A stretch of 64,000 nucleotides of DNA, from contig NZ_JBHSLA010000001.1 of the NCBI RefSeq assembly GCF_042657385.1, positions 496,001 to 560,000 on the forward strand. Direction: 5' to 3'. Shown here piece after piece: positions 51,197-60,329 of the stretch. The notes beneath the pieces were generated by a model. That model ran no database searches, was not told the DNA's origin, and saw only the letters and a list, made by a program, of their open reading frames with translations. The position numbers and the translations under genes are program-made. How positions within the stretch are numbered: the stretch's first letter is position 1; each line of letters opens with the position of its first letter. This DNA is from Algorimicrobium hallyeonense. GTDB lineage: Bacteria > Bacteroidota > Bacteroidia > Flavobacteriales > Flavobacteriaceae.

Positions 51197-52441
51197 TTAT
51201 TCCTTTATCTGATTTTCATATACATAAAACAAAGGTATCATAAAACTAAATATTATAACACCATGTTGCCTGTCTAAATAAGATTCAAAAAAACAGCCTA
51301 TGGTAAAAAACAATAGGATTATAAAGTAGTACTGGTTTTTTAGATTAACCGATTTAAATAAACAATAAAGTAAAATAATAAATATACTAAAACCAAGTAT
51401 GCCTGTTTTTAAAGCTTCAGAAATATATTGATTGTGATTATTAAACTTTTCTTTTATTCCTAATTTAAAATAAACTTCTTGGTAACTATTATTAAGGACA
51501 TCTTGATAATCTCCTGTTCCTGTGCCAAACGGAAAATGATTTATAATTTCTTCAAGGGATAAGTAATTAATTAACAACCTATGCTCCAAGGTATTTTTTG
51601 TATAAGTTACCTTATTTTTAGTCTTGATAATCTCAATATTAAAATCTGTAGATTTTAGCATAATATTAAACTTATGTTTTATTCCTGTCGTATTATAAAC
51701 CAATAAAGCTAATAACATAGGTGTTACGAAAAAAATAAATAGTTTAAATAAGAGCTTTTCATTTTTAAAGTGGTCAATCAGTTTTATACTAAAAACTAAT
51801 ACCAACATTAATATTGATGTTTTATTAGAAAATAAAAAAACAAAGAACAATAAACAAATTATATAAAAAATGTTTAGTATCACATTTTTCCTAGCAATCA
51901 ACTCATCTAATGAAAAAATTATTGGTATTACAAATATAAATACCATATAAAATTGACTAATTCCCAATTTTTCTGTCAACACAAACAAGGCAAAGACATG
52001 TAATGAAAGTTGATCTATAAATACATGAATGCTTAAGAATATGGTGAATACTACAATTACGTAAAGTCTTATAAATCTCAATACTTTGTAAAACAAATTT
52101 TTATCTAAATATTCCACATATATTATTGCTGGCAAAAACAAGGTAGGTAATATTGTATTAACACGTTTTAAACCATAATCAAAATTTTCAGAATAACTTA
52201 AACCAATACATTGAAAAACAAAATAAAGAACGAATAACAAAATTATTTTGTTAGATTTTATCTGACTCCATTTTAATTTTAAGTTACTTCTAGTGTCACT
52301 TAAAAAGAAAAGCACAAACAAAAATGTAGAAATTGATAAAAGCGCATAAGATAAAACATAAGCCATAAAAGTTATGGCAATAAGCATTATATAAATATAC
52401 TCTCTATGCTTAAAAAATAAGTTTTTTAAATTACCTGTCAT
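51197..52441 (-). CDS. O-antigen ligase/polymerase-type membrane protein B
   Basis: 414 residues with about 11 transmembrane helices. The periplasmic loop (about 265-350) contains HFPFGTGTGDYQDVLNNSYQ and the family stretch NNHNQYISEALKTGILGFSI, the H-N-x-Y-x-x-x-x-x-x-x-G-x-x-G motif of the WaaL/Wzy (PF04932) group. It begins inside the last bases of the beta-helix lipoprotein A gene (4-base overlap) and is followed after 6 bases by beta-helix lipoprotein B. It is thus the second half of a duplicated ligase/lipoprotein module. Whether it ligates or polymerises cannot be told. Confidence 0.82.
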   Translation of the reverse strand: MTGNLKNLFFKHREYIYIMLIAITFMAYVLSYALLSISTFLFVLFFLSDTRSNLKLKWSQIKSNKIILLFVLYFVFQCIGLSYSENFDYGLKRVNTILPTLFLPAIIYVEYLDKNLFYKVLRFIRLYVIVVFTIFLSIHVFIDQLSLHVFALFVLTEKLGISQFYMVFIFVIPIIFSLDELIARKNVILNIFYIICLLFFVFLFSNKTSILMLVLVFSIKLIDHFKNEKLLFKLFIFFVTPMLLALLVYNTTGIKHKFNIMLKSTDFNIEIIKTKNKVTYTKNTLEHRLLINYLSLEEIINHFPFGTGTGDYQDVLNNSYQEVYFKLGIKEKFNNHNQYISEALKTGILGFSIFIILLYCLFKSVNLKNQYYFIILLFFTIGCFFESYLDRQHGVIIFSFMIPLFYVYENQIKE

Positions 52442-53478
52442 TCTATAGTTTTTAAACGCTTAACTAGAACGTTTGTTAGAATGTCATCCAAAATTAAGGC
52501 GTCTTTATATTCTACATCCAGCACTAAATTTTCTATAATTGTAGGCATTCCAGAATTACCTTCATCCAATTTTAATGGGTACCCATTTTTTGAGTATTTG
52601 GTTAAAATTTGAACATTTTCAAAGATACAGTTGTTACATCTATTAATCCAAAGTCCTGAAAGTATTTTCTCATTACCTTTACCGGCATCTTGCATACCAG
52701 TCATGAAATTAGTTGTGCCTTGTGCGTATTTGTCAATTTTTATTTTTTTAAAAATGTTGTTAGTGCCAGTTATGTATGCTCCATGGCGATCAGATGATTT
52801 GATATAGACCTCGTTTATTGTAATATTAGTTGGATTTTCGCGCGATCCATCTATAGCCAAGGCGGCATGATTATTTTTAAAAACTATATTTCCAGATGCT
52901 AAATCTTCAATTTCTAAATAGTTTATTAATAAACTGTCAGTTCCTTTATAAATATGACAGCCTCTACTTTTAGATTCCTTTAATGTTTTTTGAGGATTTA
53001 ATTTAATAATTACAGAATCCGCAGTTACATTTTTAGAATGATAAATACCAAATCCTTCGTATAAAATTAGCGTTCCTTCGAGGGTAATATTTCGGGATTG
53101 GGATCCACCCTCATTGGTAATATGAACTAAATCAAATGCAGCCTCGTTAAAATGTAAATCGATATTTTTTCTGGAATTAAAAACTAAATTAACTCCATAA
53201 TACCCTTTAGGGAAATTTATTTTTATTGGACTATTTTCGGCTAAATCCAATACTGAACTTATTAATGATTTTCCAGTATTAGGATGCTTTTTATCATTTA
53301 ATGAATCTGGAAATATACCATACCTCCTAGCATCTCCCAAGGCATAATTAGAGTTTAGCACATAATTAATATCATTTATCTGAACGGGTTTGGAGTCAAT
53401 AGCCTTAGGCTCAAAGTTATCACACTGTAAAAAAAGCAAAGATATTAATAACATACAGCAAATTTTAAATTTCCGCAT
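52438..53478 (-). CDS. Beta-helix lipoprotein A (paralogue of 50153-51190)
   Basis: 346 residues. Lipoprotein signal with Cys (LLISLLFLQCDN). The beta-helix body matches that of lipoprotein B block for block: GDARRYGIF, HPNTGKSLISSVLDLAENS, FPKGYYGVNLVFNSRKNIDL, IKSSDRHGAYITG and MTGMQDAGKGNEKILSGLW. Length, signal and rung spacing agree, so the two arose by duplication and have since diverged. It overlaps the ligase A gene by 14 bases upstream and the ligase B gene by 4 bases downstream. No known family name comes to mind beyond the parallel beta-helix fold. Confidence 0.8.
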   Translation of the reverse strand: MRKFKICCMLLISLLFLQCDNFEPKAIDSKPVQINDINYVLNSNYALGDARRYGIFPDSLNDKKHPNTGKSLISSVLDLAENSPIKINFPKGYYGVNLVFNSRKNIDLHFNEAAFDLVHITNEGGSQSRNITLEGTLILYEGFGIYHSKNVTADSVIIKLNPQKTLKESKSRGCHIYKGTDSLLINYLEIEDLASGNIVFKNNHAALAIDGSRENPTNITINEVYIKSSDRHGAYITGTNNIFKKIKIDKYAQGTTNFMTGMQDAGKGNEKILSGLWINRCNNCIFENVQILTKYSKNGYPLKLDEGNSGMPTIIENLVLDVEYKDALILDDILTNVLVKRLKTIE

Positions 53479-54652
53479 TGCTTGTGTTTTTTTTATAGAA
53501 CGAATAAATTACTAACCAATATATTAAGTTTGCTGAAGCTCCTAAATGAAATGTCTGCACAAACATAGAACCAACAAGAACAAGAATATAGACACTATTT
53601 ATAGGACTCTTTTTAATAGAGTTTACTGCTATTAAGAATACTGGTATAGCATAATACATAAACCCTAATATTCCATTATTAAGCAACAATGTAAGCCAAC
53701 CATTTTCTGCATTGTTCTTATATTCATTAACGAAAGCACCATTGTTACCAAATATTAAATTCAAAAAGTCGTAATTTAACAACATATCAAAACCACGTAT
53801 CCAAAAATTAATTCTTTCTGAATTACCTTCATTAGAAACATCAAATGCTTCTTTAAGCCTATCAATTGAAGTTTTATCTAATAAGAAATATAAAGCTAAA
53901 AAGACGCCGAAAAAACCTGAAATTAATAACAATATTGATTTAGGCCTTAATAAAATTGAAGCTAAATTATATTTTTTAAAATAATATGTAGCCAAAATAA
54001 TTCCGCAAAATACAATTCCTAATCTGCCATTTGCTATAATTGATATAAGAAATATAATATAAAGCATCTTTACATTTTTCCTAAATATCAAAGCAGTACC
54101 TATAGCAGATTGAGAAAGCGCTAAAGGACCTTCAAAATATACTTTAGATCTAAATATACCAGAATAACCACCATAGAATTTTTCATCCAAAGGTCTATAT
54201 CCAAAAAAGGTGTCTCTTGAAACAACAAATAAATACTCTTGATTAATAAATTCATAGAAAGCTAAAATTAAGGTTAGAATAATAAACACTTTCATTACCC
54301 TTAAAAAGTAATCGTAGTTATTAATAATAACTATAGCAGTTATTGGACTTAAATAAATATTTATATCAAAACTATTGAGCCAAAAAGGGCTGGATATTAT
54401 AAATATCAGAATAGAAGCAATTAAATAAATAAACAGTTGGCTATCTATTTTAAGTTTTGGGTTAAAAATTAAACCAACAATAAAAAAAGCATATCCAGTC
54501 AATAACAATAGTGGTCTAAAGCTATTGATATTAAATGCTATTTCAGCCAACAGGTAAAAATAGAAACTTAATATAATGGATAGAACACTTAGGTTACCAA
54601 AAAAAGCGGCAACCTTATGCTTATTAATTCGTAAGCTTATAGCCTTATCCAT
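53465..54652 (-). CDS. O-antigen ligase/polymerase-type membrane protein A
   Basis: 395 residues with about 11 transmembrane helices. The periplasmic loop and the following helix read NLIFGNNGAFVNEYKNNAEN then GWLTLLLNNGILGFMYYAIP, the PF04932-type pattern. SIIANGRLGIVFCGIILATY precedes it. It overlaps the beta-helix lipoprotein A gene by 14 bases and the acyltransferase gene by 8. With ligase B and the Wzy at 47506-48771 it makes three members of this functional class in one locus. Confidence 0.82.
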   Translation of the reverse strand: MDKAISLRINKHKVAAFFGNLSVLSIILSFYFYLLAEIAFNINSFRPLLLLTGYAFFIVGLIFNPKLKIDSQLFIYLIASILIFIISSPFWLNSFDINIYLSPITAIVIINNYDYFLRVMKVFIILTLILAFYEFINQEYLFVVSRDTFFGYRPLDEKFYGGYSGIFRSKVYFEGPLALSQSAIGTALIFRKNVKMLYIIFLISIIANGRLGIVFCGIILATYYFKKYNLASILLRPKSILLLISGFFGVFLALYFLLDKTSIDRLKEAFDVSNEGNSERINFWIRGFDMLLNYDFLNLIFGNNGAFVNEYKNNAENGWLTLLLNNGILGFMYYAIPVFLIAVNSIKKSPINSVYILVLVGSMFVQTFHLGASANLIYWLVIYSFYKKNTSNAEI

Positions 54653-55385
54653 TTTTTGAATAAACTTCTTCTATTAAATTATGACCTTTTACTTTTTTCA
54701 GTTTCGACCTAATAGTAATAATATTGTTATCAACATGCCTCATTTTCTGACTTACGTACATACCTTTTTCCATAAGATTTTTGGATATAATACTTCCAGC
54801 CCCAATATTTATAGCATTATTTACAACAACACCTGGGTTAAAAATACAGCGAGATCCCACGTACACATTATTTTGTATTTTTATTTCACCATCTATTCTA
54901 ATCCTAGCGGGACCCGTATCATCATGATAGTATCCGTGTGTCCATAATTGCGAGCCAATTCCAGCGAGAATGGAGTGCTGACCGATAGAAATAGATTTTG
55001 TTAAATCTAGAAAATGATTTGAAACTATAATTGCGTTTTCACCTAAATGTAGTACAGCCTTTCCATAAGAAATTGGCGCTTTAGAGCGTCTAATTTTATT
55101 TTGTTTAGAAATACCTGCATGTTTTTCTAAAAACACAGTCAGAGGTCCATTCAATATATTAAAGTTCCCAATAAAACTAGACTCTTCAAGAATGAGACTT
55201 TCTACCTTTATAAAATTAAAATGCTTAATTTTTGAATGTTTTTTTAACTCAATATTTTTAACTGCTAATATACCAAAACCAATGTAAGATTTATAAGATA
55301 TAGCATGACCAAGTGTTCTCAATAAAAAAATCTTAATAATATTTATAGGAATAAGCCCAAACAATAGCGTCAATAATTTTTTCAT
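54645..55385 (-). CDS. Hexapeptide-repeat acyltransferase (LbH family)
   Basis: 246 residues. The left-handed beta-helix shows hexapeptide rungs: LILEESSFIGNFNILNG, AVLHLGENAIIVSNHFLDLT, SISIGQHSILAGIGSQLWTH, IKIQNNVYVGSRCIFNPGVV and NIGAGSIISKN. The loop with WTHGYYHDD carries the conserved catalytic-type His. Such enzymes O-acetylate or N-acetylate sugars from acetyl-CoA. It is the first gene of the ligase/lipoprotein unit, starting 72 bases after the asparagine-synthase-like gene, and probably decorates the repeat unit. Confidence 0.85.
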   Translation of the reverse strand: MKKLLTLLFGLIPINIIKIFLLRTLGHAISYKSYIGFGILAVKNIELKKHSKIKHFNFIKVESLILEESSFIGNFNILNGPLTVFLEKHAGISKQNKIRRSKAPISYGKAVLHLGENAIIVSNHFLDLTKSISIGQHSILAGIGSQLWTHGYYHDDTGPARIRIDGEIKIQNNVYVGSRCIFNPGVVVNNAINIGAGSIISKNLMEKGMYVSQKMRHVDNNIITIRSKLKKVKGHNLIEEVYSKNG

Positions 55386-55457
55386 GTGTAAAATATTTTT
55401 CAGTTAAAAAATTTATAAAGCCAACGTTAAAGGTACATACTAAATAAAGATACTAAC

Positions 55458-56960
55458 TTATTTTTGCTTATTTGATTTTGAAATAGTTTGCTGTAAATTT
55501 ATGTCAAACGCTTCATTTATATTATTTCTAAAATCATCCAAGTTATAACTGAAAGTTTGTTTATCATAATTTAATTTTATTTTATTGTAATTAAAACTAA
55601 ACTTATCTTTTAAAATTCTTTCCACACAATACTTTGGTTGCTTTATCTCTAAATTTCTATCACGAAATTGCATGGTTGCATATATTATTCCCGGAGTTGC
55701 AAAAGGCATAACATACTTTAAGTCTTGATACCTACAGCTATTATGAACTATTTGTTGTGTAGACCCTTGTAGAAACGTGAAATTTTTGGCATACATTTCC
55801 AGACTATTAAATGTGTTTAAAGTGCTTTTTGAAAATAAAAATTCTTCATATAAATAGTCGTAATATTCGTCCGTTTTATCCATATCTAAAACACGACAGT
55901 ATTTATATTCATCCATTAACGCCAGTAATAACTCATCTTCTGTTTCCCCAAGTTTAAATCGTTTTTTAGTCTTTAAGTTTAAGAGTTTAACAGCAAATTT
56001 TGAGATTAATGCGTTAGGTTTAAACATCATATAACGCCGTAAATAGCTAATAAAGCTGTTTTCCGAAGGTCCAAACGTGAAAATACTATCCGAAGTTGAG
56101 CCATTGAGAACGAGCACCTCCTTTCCATATCTTTTTTTAATCTCCACAATCCCTTTAAAATGAACGGGTGTAAAGTGTTTATCTAGCAATTGTATTTCAT
56201 TGATGTCATTAAGCTCATCTTGAGAAAACGAATCAAATTTAACCGAAATGATTTCAGTTTTCATTTTTAAAGCCTTAGATACCTGATTTACCTTTTGAAA
56301 ATCCAAAAAAGCTTGATTAAACGTGGGCTCTAACTTTAAAAAAACAGGCGTAAAATCGATTTCATGTTTCTTTAAAAATAGAGCTAAAAGACATGAATCT
56401 TTACCTCCTGAAAACATTAAAATAACCTTCTTATTTAGTTGTTTAATTCGGCTAAAGGTATCATCTAAATCTTGATAAACTTTTTCTGTATGTTTTTGAT
56501 TGTTTTGAGTTAAAATTGCATTTTTAAAATACAAGTTTTCAGAAAAATCATTCAGTTTAATTTTGGTTTCAGTAGCAGGTTTAAACTTATTAATTCCTTT
56601 AAATAATGTTTTACCTCCCGTTGTACAATCATGAGTTTTCCAATACGCCAACTCCATTTCATTAATTTCTATGGAGGATATTTTGGCTAATAAAAATCTA
56701 TAGTCATCAGAAATTAACAAATGATTTTTAATCCATAGATAATACATTCTATAAGCGCCAATAATATCAGTAACAACTATAACTTCATCTGGTTTAATTT
56801 GTATCTTAAACCAAGAGCCTTTAATATCATTATAATTATCAGTACTTAAATTACCTAAAGGATGACCAAAAAAAATGCCATTTTCATCTTCCGAAAAAGC
56901 AGAATCAAAAATAGTTATATCAATCTTTTGATTATTAAATTCAATTGTTTTTTTAAACAT
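55458..56960 (-). CDS. Asparagine-synthase-related protein (PP-loop ATPase) of a glycan locus
   Basis: 500 residues. The N-terminal part (about 1-150) has the shape of a glutaminase-type domain but lacks the Cys2 nucleophile (it starts MFKKTIEFNN), so it cannot use glutamine. The C-terminal synthase domain has the PP-loop LMFSGGKDSCLL with SGGKDS at 184-189, and conserved SSSD-like residues further on (LNGSTSDSIFTFG). It would activate a carboxylate with ATP, leaving AMP and pyrophosphate. Relatives in capsule loci are thought to amidate or to form amide bonds on uronic or nonulosonic acids. It overlaps the KpsC/S-like gene by 8 bases. Confidence 0.83.
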   Translation of the reverse strand: MFKKTIEFNNQKIDITIFDSAFSEDENGIFFGHPLGNLSTDNYNDIKGSWFKIQIKPDEVIVVTDIIGAYRMYYLWIKNHLLISDDYRFLLAKISSIEINEMELAYWKTHDCTTGGKTLFKGINKFKPATETKIKLNDFSENLYFKNAILTQNNQKHTEKVYQDLDDTFSRIKQLNKKVILMFSGGKDSCLLALFLKKHEIDFTPVFLKLEPTFNQAFLDFQKVNQVSKALKMKTEIISVKFDSFSQDELNDINEIQLLDKHFTPVHFKGIVEIKKRYGKEVLVLNGSTSDSIFTFGPSENSFISYLRRYMMFKPNALISKFAVKLLNLKTKKRFKLGETEDELLLALMDEYKYCRVLDMDKTDEYYDYLYEEFLFSKSTLNTFNSLEMYAKNFTFLQGSTQQIVHNSCRYQDLKYVMPFATPGIIYATMQFRDRNLEIKQPKYCVERILKDKFSFNYNKIKLNYDKQTFSYNLDDFRNNINEAFDINLQQTISKSNKQK

Positions 56961-58272
56961 TATTTTTTTCTATAACTTTTTTAAAGGCTGAAGAAACAAT
57001 TTCTATATTACTACTCGACATACAGTTTTCATCGCTAAAGGGATCGGAAATGATGCCTTGATAACTGGTGGAATTGAGAACATTTATAAAGTCAATTTTT
57101 TCTTGATTTGAAATTTTGTTAAACGACTTATTCTTTACCGAATTTATCAAAGGCTCTAATTCGGTATCCACATTATTTATAAATATACAGTTATTGGCCG
57201 TATTATTTACCGTTTTAGTTAAGGTTACAATAGGTTTGTTACTCAATACACATTCTATAGCTACAGTTCCAGTAACTGTAATAACAAGGTCTATAAAAGG
57301 TAAAACATCATCCATTTTAACGTGATGTTGTAAGCCTATAATATTAGCAGAATCCTTAACATAATTTACAAGCGCTCTAGATAATTCATATTTAGATTTT
57401 GGATTAGGCTTCACCACTAAAACGGTATCATCAGACAAGGATTTACTAATGGCTTTTATAAGTTGCAATTGATTTCTATGTTTCCGTCCCCAAACATCTA
57501 TATTGGCTTCTGGTTGCATTTGTAATGGGTAGAGAACAACCGTTTTGTTAGGCGTGTTTATCGTATTTTGTGCAAACGCATCCCAAAGCTTAATATTTTT
57601 ATCCTTCTCTTTCTCTAGTTTAAATTTAATTAATGGACTCGGTGTATTGTATTTTTCACCTTTAATATAAGATTGAATTTTTTTAATTTTATCTTTAATA
57701 ATTTCACCTTTCGAAATACGCCTAGGTTTCATATAATCTGGCGCAGTTTTTCGGTTAATTATTTGGTCTATGACGTTTTCTGCCTCCTCATTTGAAAGGA
57801 ATTCATTACTCCCAAAATAAGGCTCTAACGTGTTATATTTATAAAATGAAAAACGCCCAATTGGATATCTACAGGTACATGGGTTTAAATAAAGTATATC
57901 TTGCTTTATACAATTGTTTATTGTTAATAGTTCATGAAAAGCTGTGGATTCTCCAAAAACTAAATCGGGTTTAAGCGCATTTAAATACTGTTCAATTTTA
58001 GCATTGTAATAGTAGAAATAAGCCGTATTCTTTTTGTTAAAATGATTAAACTGCCTATCACTTTTTATAACATCTTCAACCGCTTCATCTTTAACATTAA
58101 TAGGTTTATTACCGCTCGGATAGTCTATTATATGCGTTTCAAAATTTCCTGATGGTAAAAATTCTTTGTTTTGAACAAGCCAGTGGACTTCATGTCCACT
58201 TTTGCTTAATTGATTAGCAACGGACGCCATTAAAAACGTTTTGTACCTATTTTCTATAAATAACAATTTCAT
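56953..58272 (-). CDS. KpsC/KpsS-like capsule glycosyltransferase (tentative)
   Basis: 439 residues from ATG at 58272; an ATG at 58287 overlaps pseI and is less likely. GT-B-like: the N-terminal half starts KLLFIENRYKTFLMASVANQ, and the C-terminal half has VLYPLQMQPEANIDVWGRKH, VLVVKPNPKSKYELSR and VITVTGTVAIECVLSNKPIV. The last stretch resembles the nucleotide-sugar site of KpsC/KpsS and of polysaccharide pyruvyl-type GTs, which handle Kdo or other CMP-activated acids. Because a CMP-pseudaminate system is adjacent, transfer of a nonulosonic acid is a reasonable hypothesis. The family call is moderate. Confidence 0.68.
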   Translation of the reverse strand: MKLLFIENRYKTFLMASVANQLSKSGHEVHWLVQNKEFLPSGNFETHIIDYPSGNKPINVKDEAVEDVIKSDRQFNHFNKKNTAYFYYYNAKIEQYLNALKPDLVFGESTAFHELLTINNCIKQDILYLNPCTCRYPIGRFSFYKYNTLEPYFGSNEFLSNEEAENVIDQIINRKTAPDYMKPRRISKGEIIKDKIKKIQSYIKGEKYNTPSPLIKFKLEKEKDKNIKLWDAFAQNTINTPNKTVVLYPLQMQPEANIDVWGRKHRNQLQLIKAISKSLSDDTVLVVKPNPKSKYELSRALVNYVKDSANIIGLQHHVKMDDVLPFIDLVITVTGTVAIECVLSNKPIVTLTKTVNNTANNCIFINNVDTELEPLINSVKNKSFNKISNQEKIDFINVLNSTSYQGIISDPFSDENCMSSSNIEIVSSAFKKVIEKNNV

Positions 58273-58273
58273 A

Positions 58274-59290
58274 TTATAAGCTTTCAATCATTTTAAGAGT
58301 CAAGGGCTCACCTCTTTTTACAGCACTCACAAACTTTTTACCTAAAATTTCATTATAATATTTGGGGTGCAATCCAAATCCAGGTCTTACAGATTTTATG
58401 TTGTCTGTAGAGATTATATCACCAGGTTTTATATTCTGCGTAACAAATAAAGAACGAGAAAACTCTCTGCTTTTCTTCTTTTTATCTGTCATTTTATAAT
58501 CTACATTACCCATTAGTTTTTCGGTTAAACGAACTGCATCGACCATTTGTTTAAATTCAATTTCATCTAAGGAAAAATGTGCATCCGCCCCACCAATACT
58601 TTTATCTAAAATAAAATGTTTTTCGATCACTCTAGCGCCCAATGCCACAGCTACCATTGGCGCTTCAATTCCCATGGTATGATCGGACAAGCCCACTTTA
58701 ACGCCAAATCGTTTAGAAATATCTGGTATAGTAAGCAGGTTAGCATCTTCTGGATCTGCAGGATAAGCTGAAGTGCATTTTAAAATAGTAATATCGATAT
58801 TTCCTTGTTCTTTACAGGCTGCTATTGCTAATTCAATATCCTCTATAGTTGCAATTCCAGTGGATATGATAATTGGTTTTTGTTTGGATGCTATGTAACT
58901 AATTAGGGGTATATCTGTAATTTCAAAAGAAGCCACTTTGTAAATAGGCGTATTTAATTTCTCTAAAAAATCAACCGCGGTTTTATCAAAAGGCGATGAA
59001 AAACAAATTAATCCTTCTTCTTTGGCTAAATCGTATAAAGGTTTATGCCATTCCCAAGGCAAAGAGGCTTCTTTGTACAAATCGTATAAATATTGTCCAT
59101 CCCATGCGGTACCTTGCTTAATTTTAAATAAATCTGTTTCAACATCGAGCGTAATCGTATCCGCAGTATAAGTTTGTAATTTGATTGCATCAGCCCCCGT
59201 ACGCTTTGCAGCGCGAATCGTTTCCTTTGCAATCTCTATACTGCCACCATGATTTGCTGATAATTCCGCTATTATAAAAACTTTATTCAT
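58274..59290 (-). CDS. pseI: Pseudaminic acid synthase (NeuB family, PseI)
   Basis: 338 residues from ATG at 59290; an ATG four codons earlier is possible. It condenses 2,4-diacetamido-2,4,6-trideoxy-L-altrose with phosphoenolpyruvate to give pseudaminic acid. Family motifs: FIIAELSANHGGSIEIAKE, ADAIKLQTYTADTITLD, CFSSPFDKTAVDFLEKLN, VGLSDHTMG and IEKHFILDKSIGGADAHFSL. The AELSANHGG and TYTADTITLD wording separates PseI from sialic and legionaminic acid synthases. The C-terminal SAF (antifreeze-like) domain covers about 285-338 (SLFVTQNIKPGDIISTDNIK). All key residues are present. Confidence 0.9.
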   Translation of the reverse strand: MNKVFIIAELSANHGGSIEIAKETIRAAKRTGADAIKLQTYTADTITLDVETDLFKIKQGTAWDGQYLYDLYKEASLPWEWHKPLYDLAKEEGLICFSSPFDKTAVDFLEKLNTPIYKVASFEITDIPLISYIASKQKPIIISTGIATIEDIELAIAACKEQGNIDITILKCTSAYPADPEDANLLTIPDISKRFGVKVGLSDHTMGIEAPMVAVALGARVIEKHFILDKSIGGADAHFSLDEIEFKQMVDAVRLTEKLMGNVDYKMTDKKKKSREFSRSLFVTQNIKPGDIISTDNIKSVRPGFGLHPKYYNEILGKKFVSAVKRGEPLTLKMIESL

Positions 59291-60311
59291 GCTTGTATTC
59301 ATATTTTAACGCTTCGGTCTTATTTATTATTTCTTTTCCTTGAAATACGAAACTCGCTCTTTCAAATGATTTTTTTGAGGCGATGTTATCTTCCTTTATA
59401 AAGGCTATTATCTTGTCCTTAGAGATTTCAACAAAACTCTTACAAGACCGTTTTAACAATGGGGCGGATAATTTCTTACCTCTAAATTTCTCATCTATTG
59501 TGATTCCGATTATAAAAGCATTATATTCTTTATTAAAATCAAAACGCACTAAGCCTGCTAGTGTAGCATCTACTTCACAAATAAAATAATGCGAATTAAT
59601 GTTATTTATCTTCGATTGAAACCATTTTGAATGTTCCTCATAGATAATAGGTTTAGAATTAAAGGAATTTCTTCGTGTTTCCCCATCATTTGCCCATAAG
59701 AAAGTAATTTCTTCATCTTTACTTTCCATTTTTCTAAGCTTTATGGATCTCTGAATTTTAGAATGTATAACAACATCGATAAATCTCTTATTAAAAAAAC
59801 AATGACCTTCTAATACCGCTTCTTTTCTAAATTTCCTTTCTTCTAAAACAACATATAAATGTGGTCTAAGATCAAAAGCAAAAGTATATAATTTATGAAA
59901 ATTTAACTCTTTGAATGCCACTTCTTCAATTAGGTCCAAATAAATTCCCCAATGCTTTTTAAACTCATTTTGTTCTAATTCTGTTTTCATTATAAATGAA
60001 ATCTCAGCATTTTGATCTATCCAATTGATATGAACTAGACCACCATAACCAATACACTCATTATTCTTTAGATAAGAAAATAAAATTTGATCTGGTCTCT
60101 CTTGGCCAAATAAGTTCGCAACAACATTTTGAAAATAGTTTTCTTGATCATCTTCTGTCAATAAAGAGTTCTGTCGCAAATGATACATTTGTTCATTGCG
60201 CCACTGCATAATATCAAAACGATCTTCATAACGGATAGGAATAATTGAATAATCTCCAATACCAAAAGATTGCTTTGTTAATGATTTATATGAGTTTTTA
60301 AAATTTATCAT
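59283..60311 (-). CDS. Tandem GNAT acetyltransferase (PseH-like)
   Basis: 342 residues with two GNAT domains. The first (about 18-185) has DIMQWRNEQMYHLRQNSLLT and CIGYGGLVHINWIDQNAEIS. The second (about 190-340) has KDEEITFLWANDGETRRNSF, EEHSKWFQSKINN and VRFDFNKEYNAFIIGITIDE, followed by a GxGxxL-type turn (RGKKLSAPLLKR). In the pseudaminic acid pathway PseH acetylates the 4-amino group of the sugar, and the second domain is the kind seen fused to PseG in other bacteria. Two acetyl groups are needed on the final sugar, so the domains may act on different positions; that is inference. It overlaps pseI and follows the transposase relic. Confidence 0.75.
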   Translation of the reverse strand: MINFKNSYKSLTKQSFGIGDYSIIPIRYEDRFDIMQWRNEQMYHLRQNSLLTEDDQENYFQNVVANLFGQERPDQILFSYLKNNECIGYGGLVHINWIDQNAEISFIMKTELEQNEFKKHWGIYLDLIEEVAFKELNFHKLYTFAFDLRPHLYVVLEERKFRKEAVLEGHCFFNKRFIDVVIHSKIQRSIKLRKMESKDEEITFLWANDGETRRNSFNSKPIIYEEHSKWFQSKINNINSHYFICEVDATLAGLVRFDFNKEYNAFIIGITIDEKFRGKKLSAPLLKRSCKSFVEISKDKIIAFIKEDNIASKKSFERASFVFQGKEIINKTEALKYEYKHE

Positions 60312-60329
60312 TTATATATCCGTAATTAA

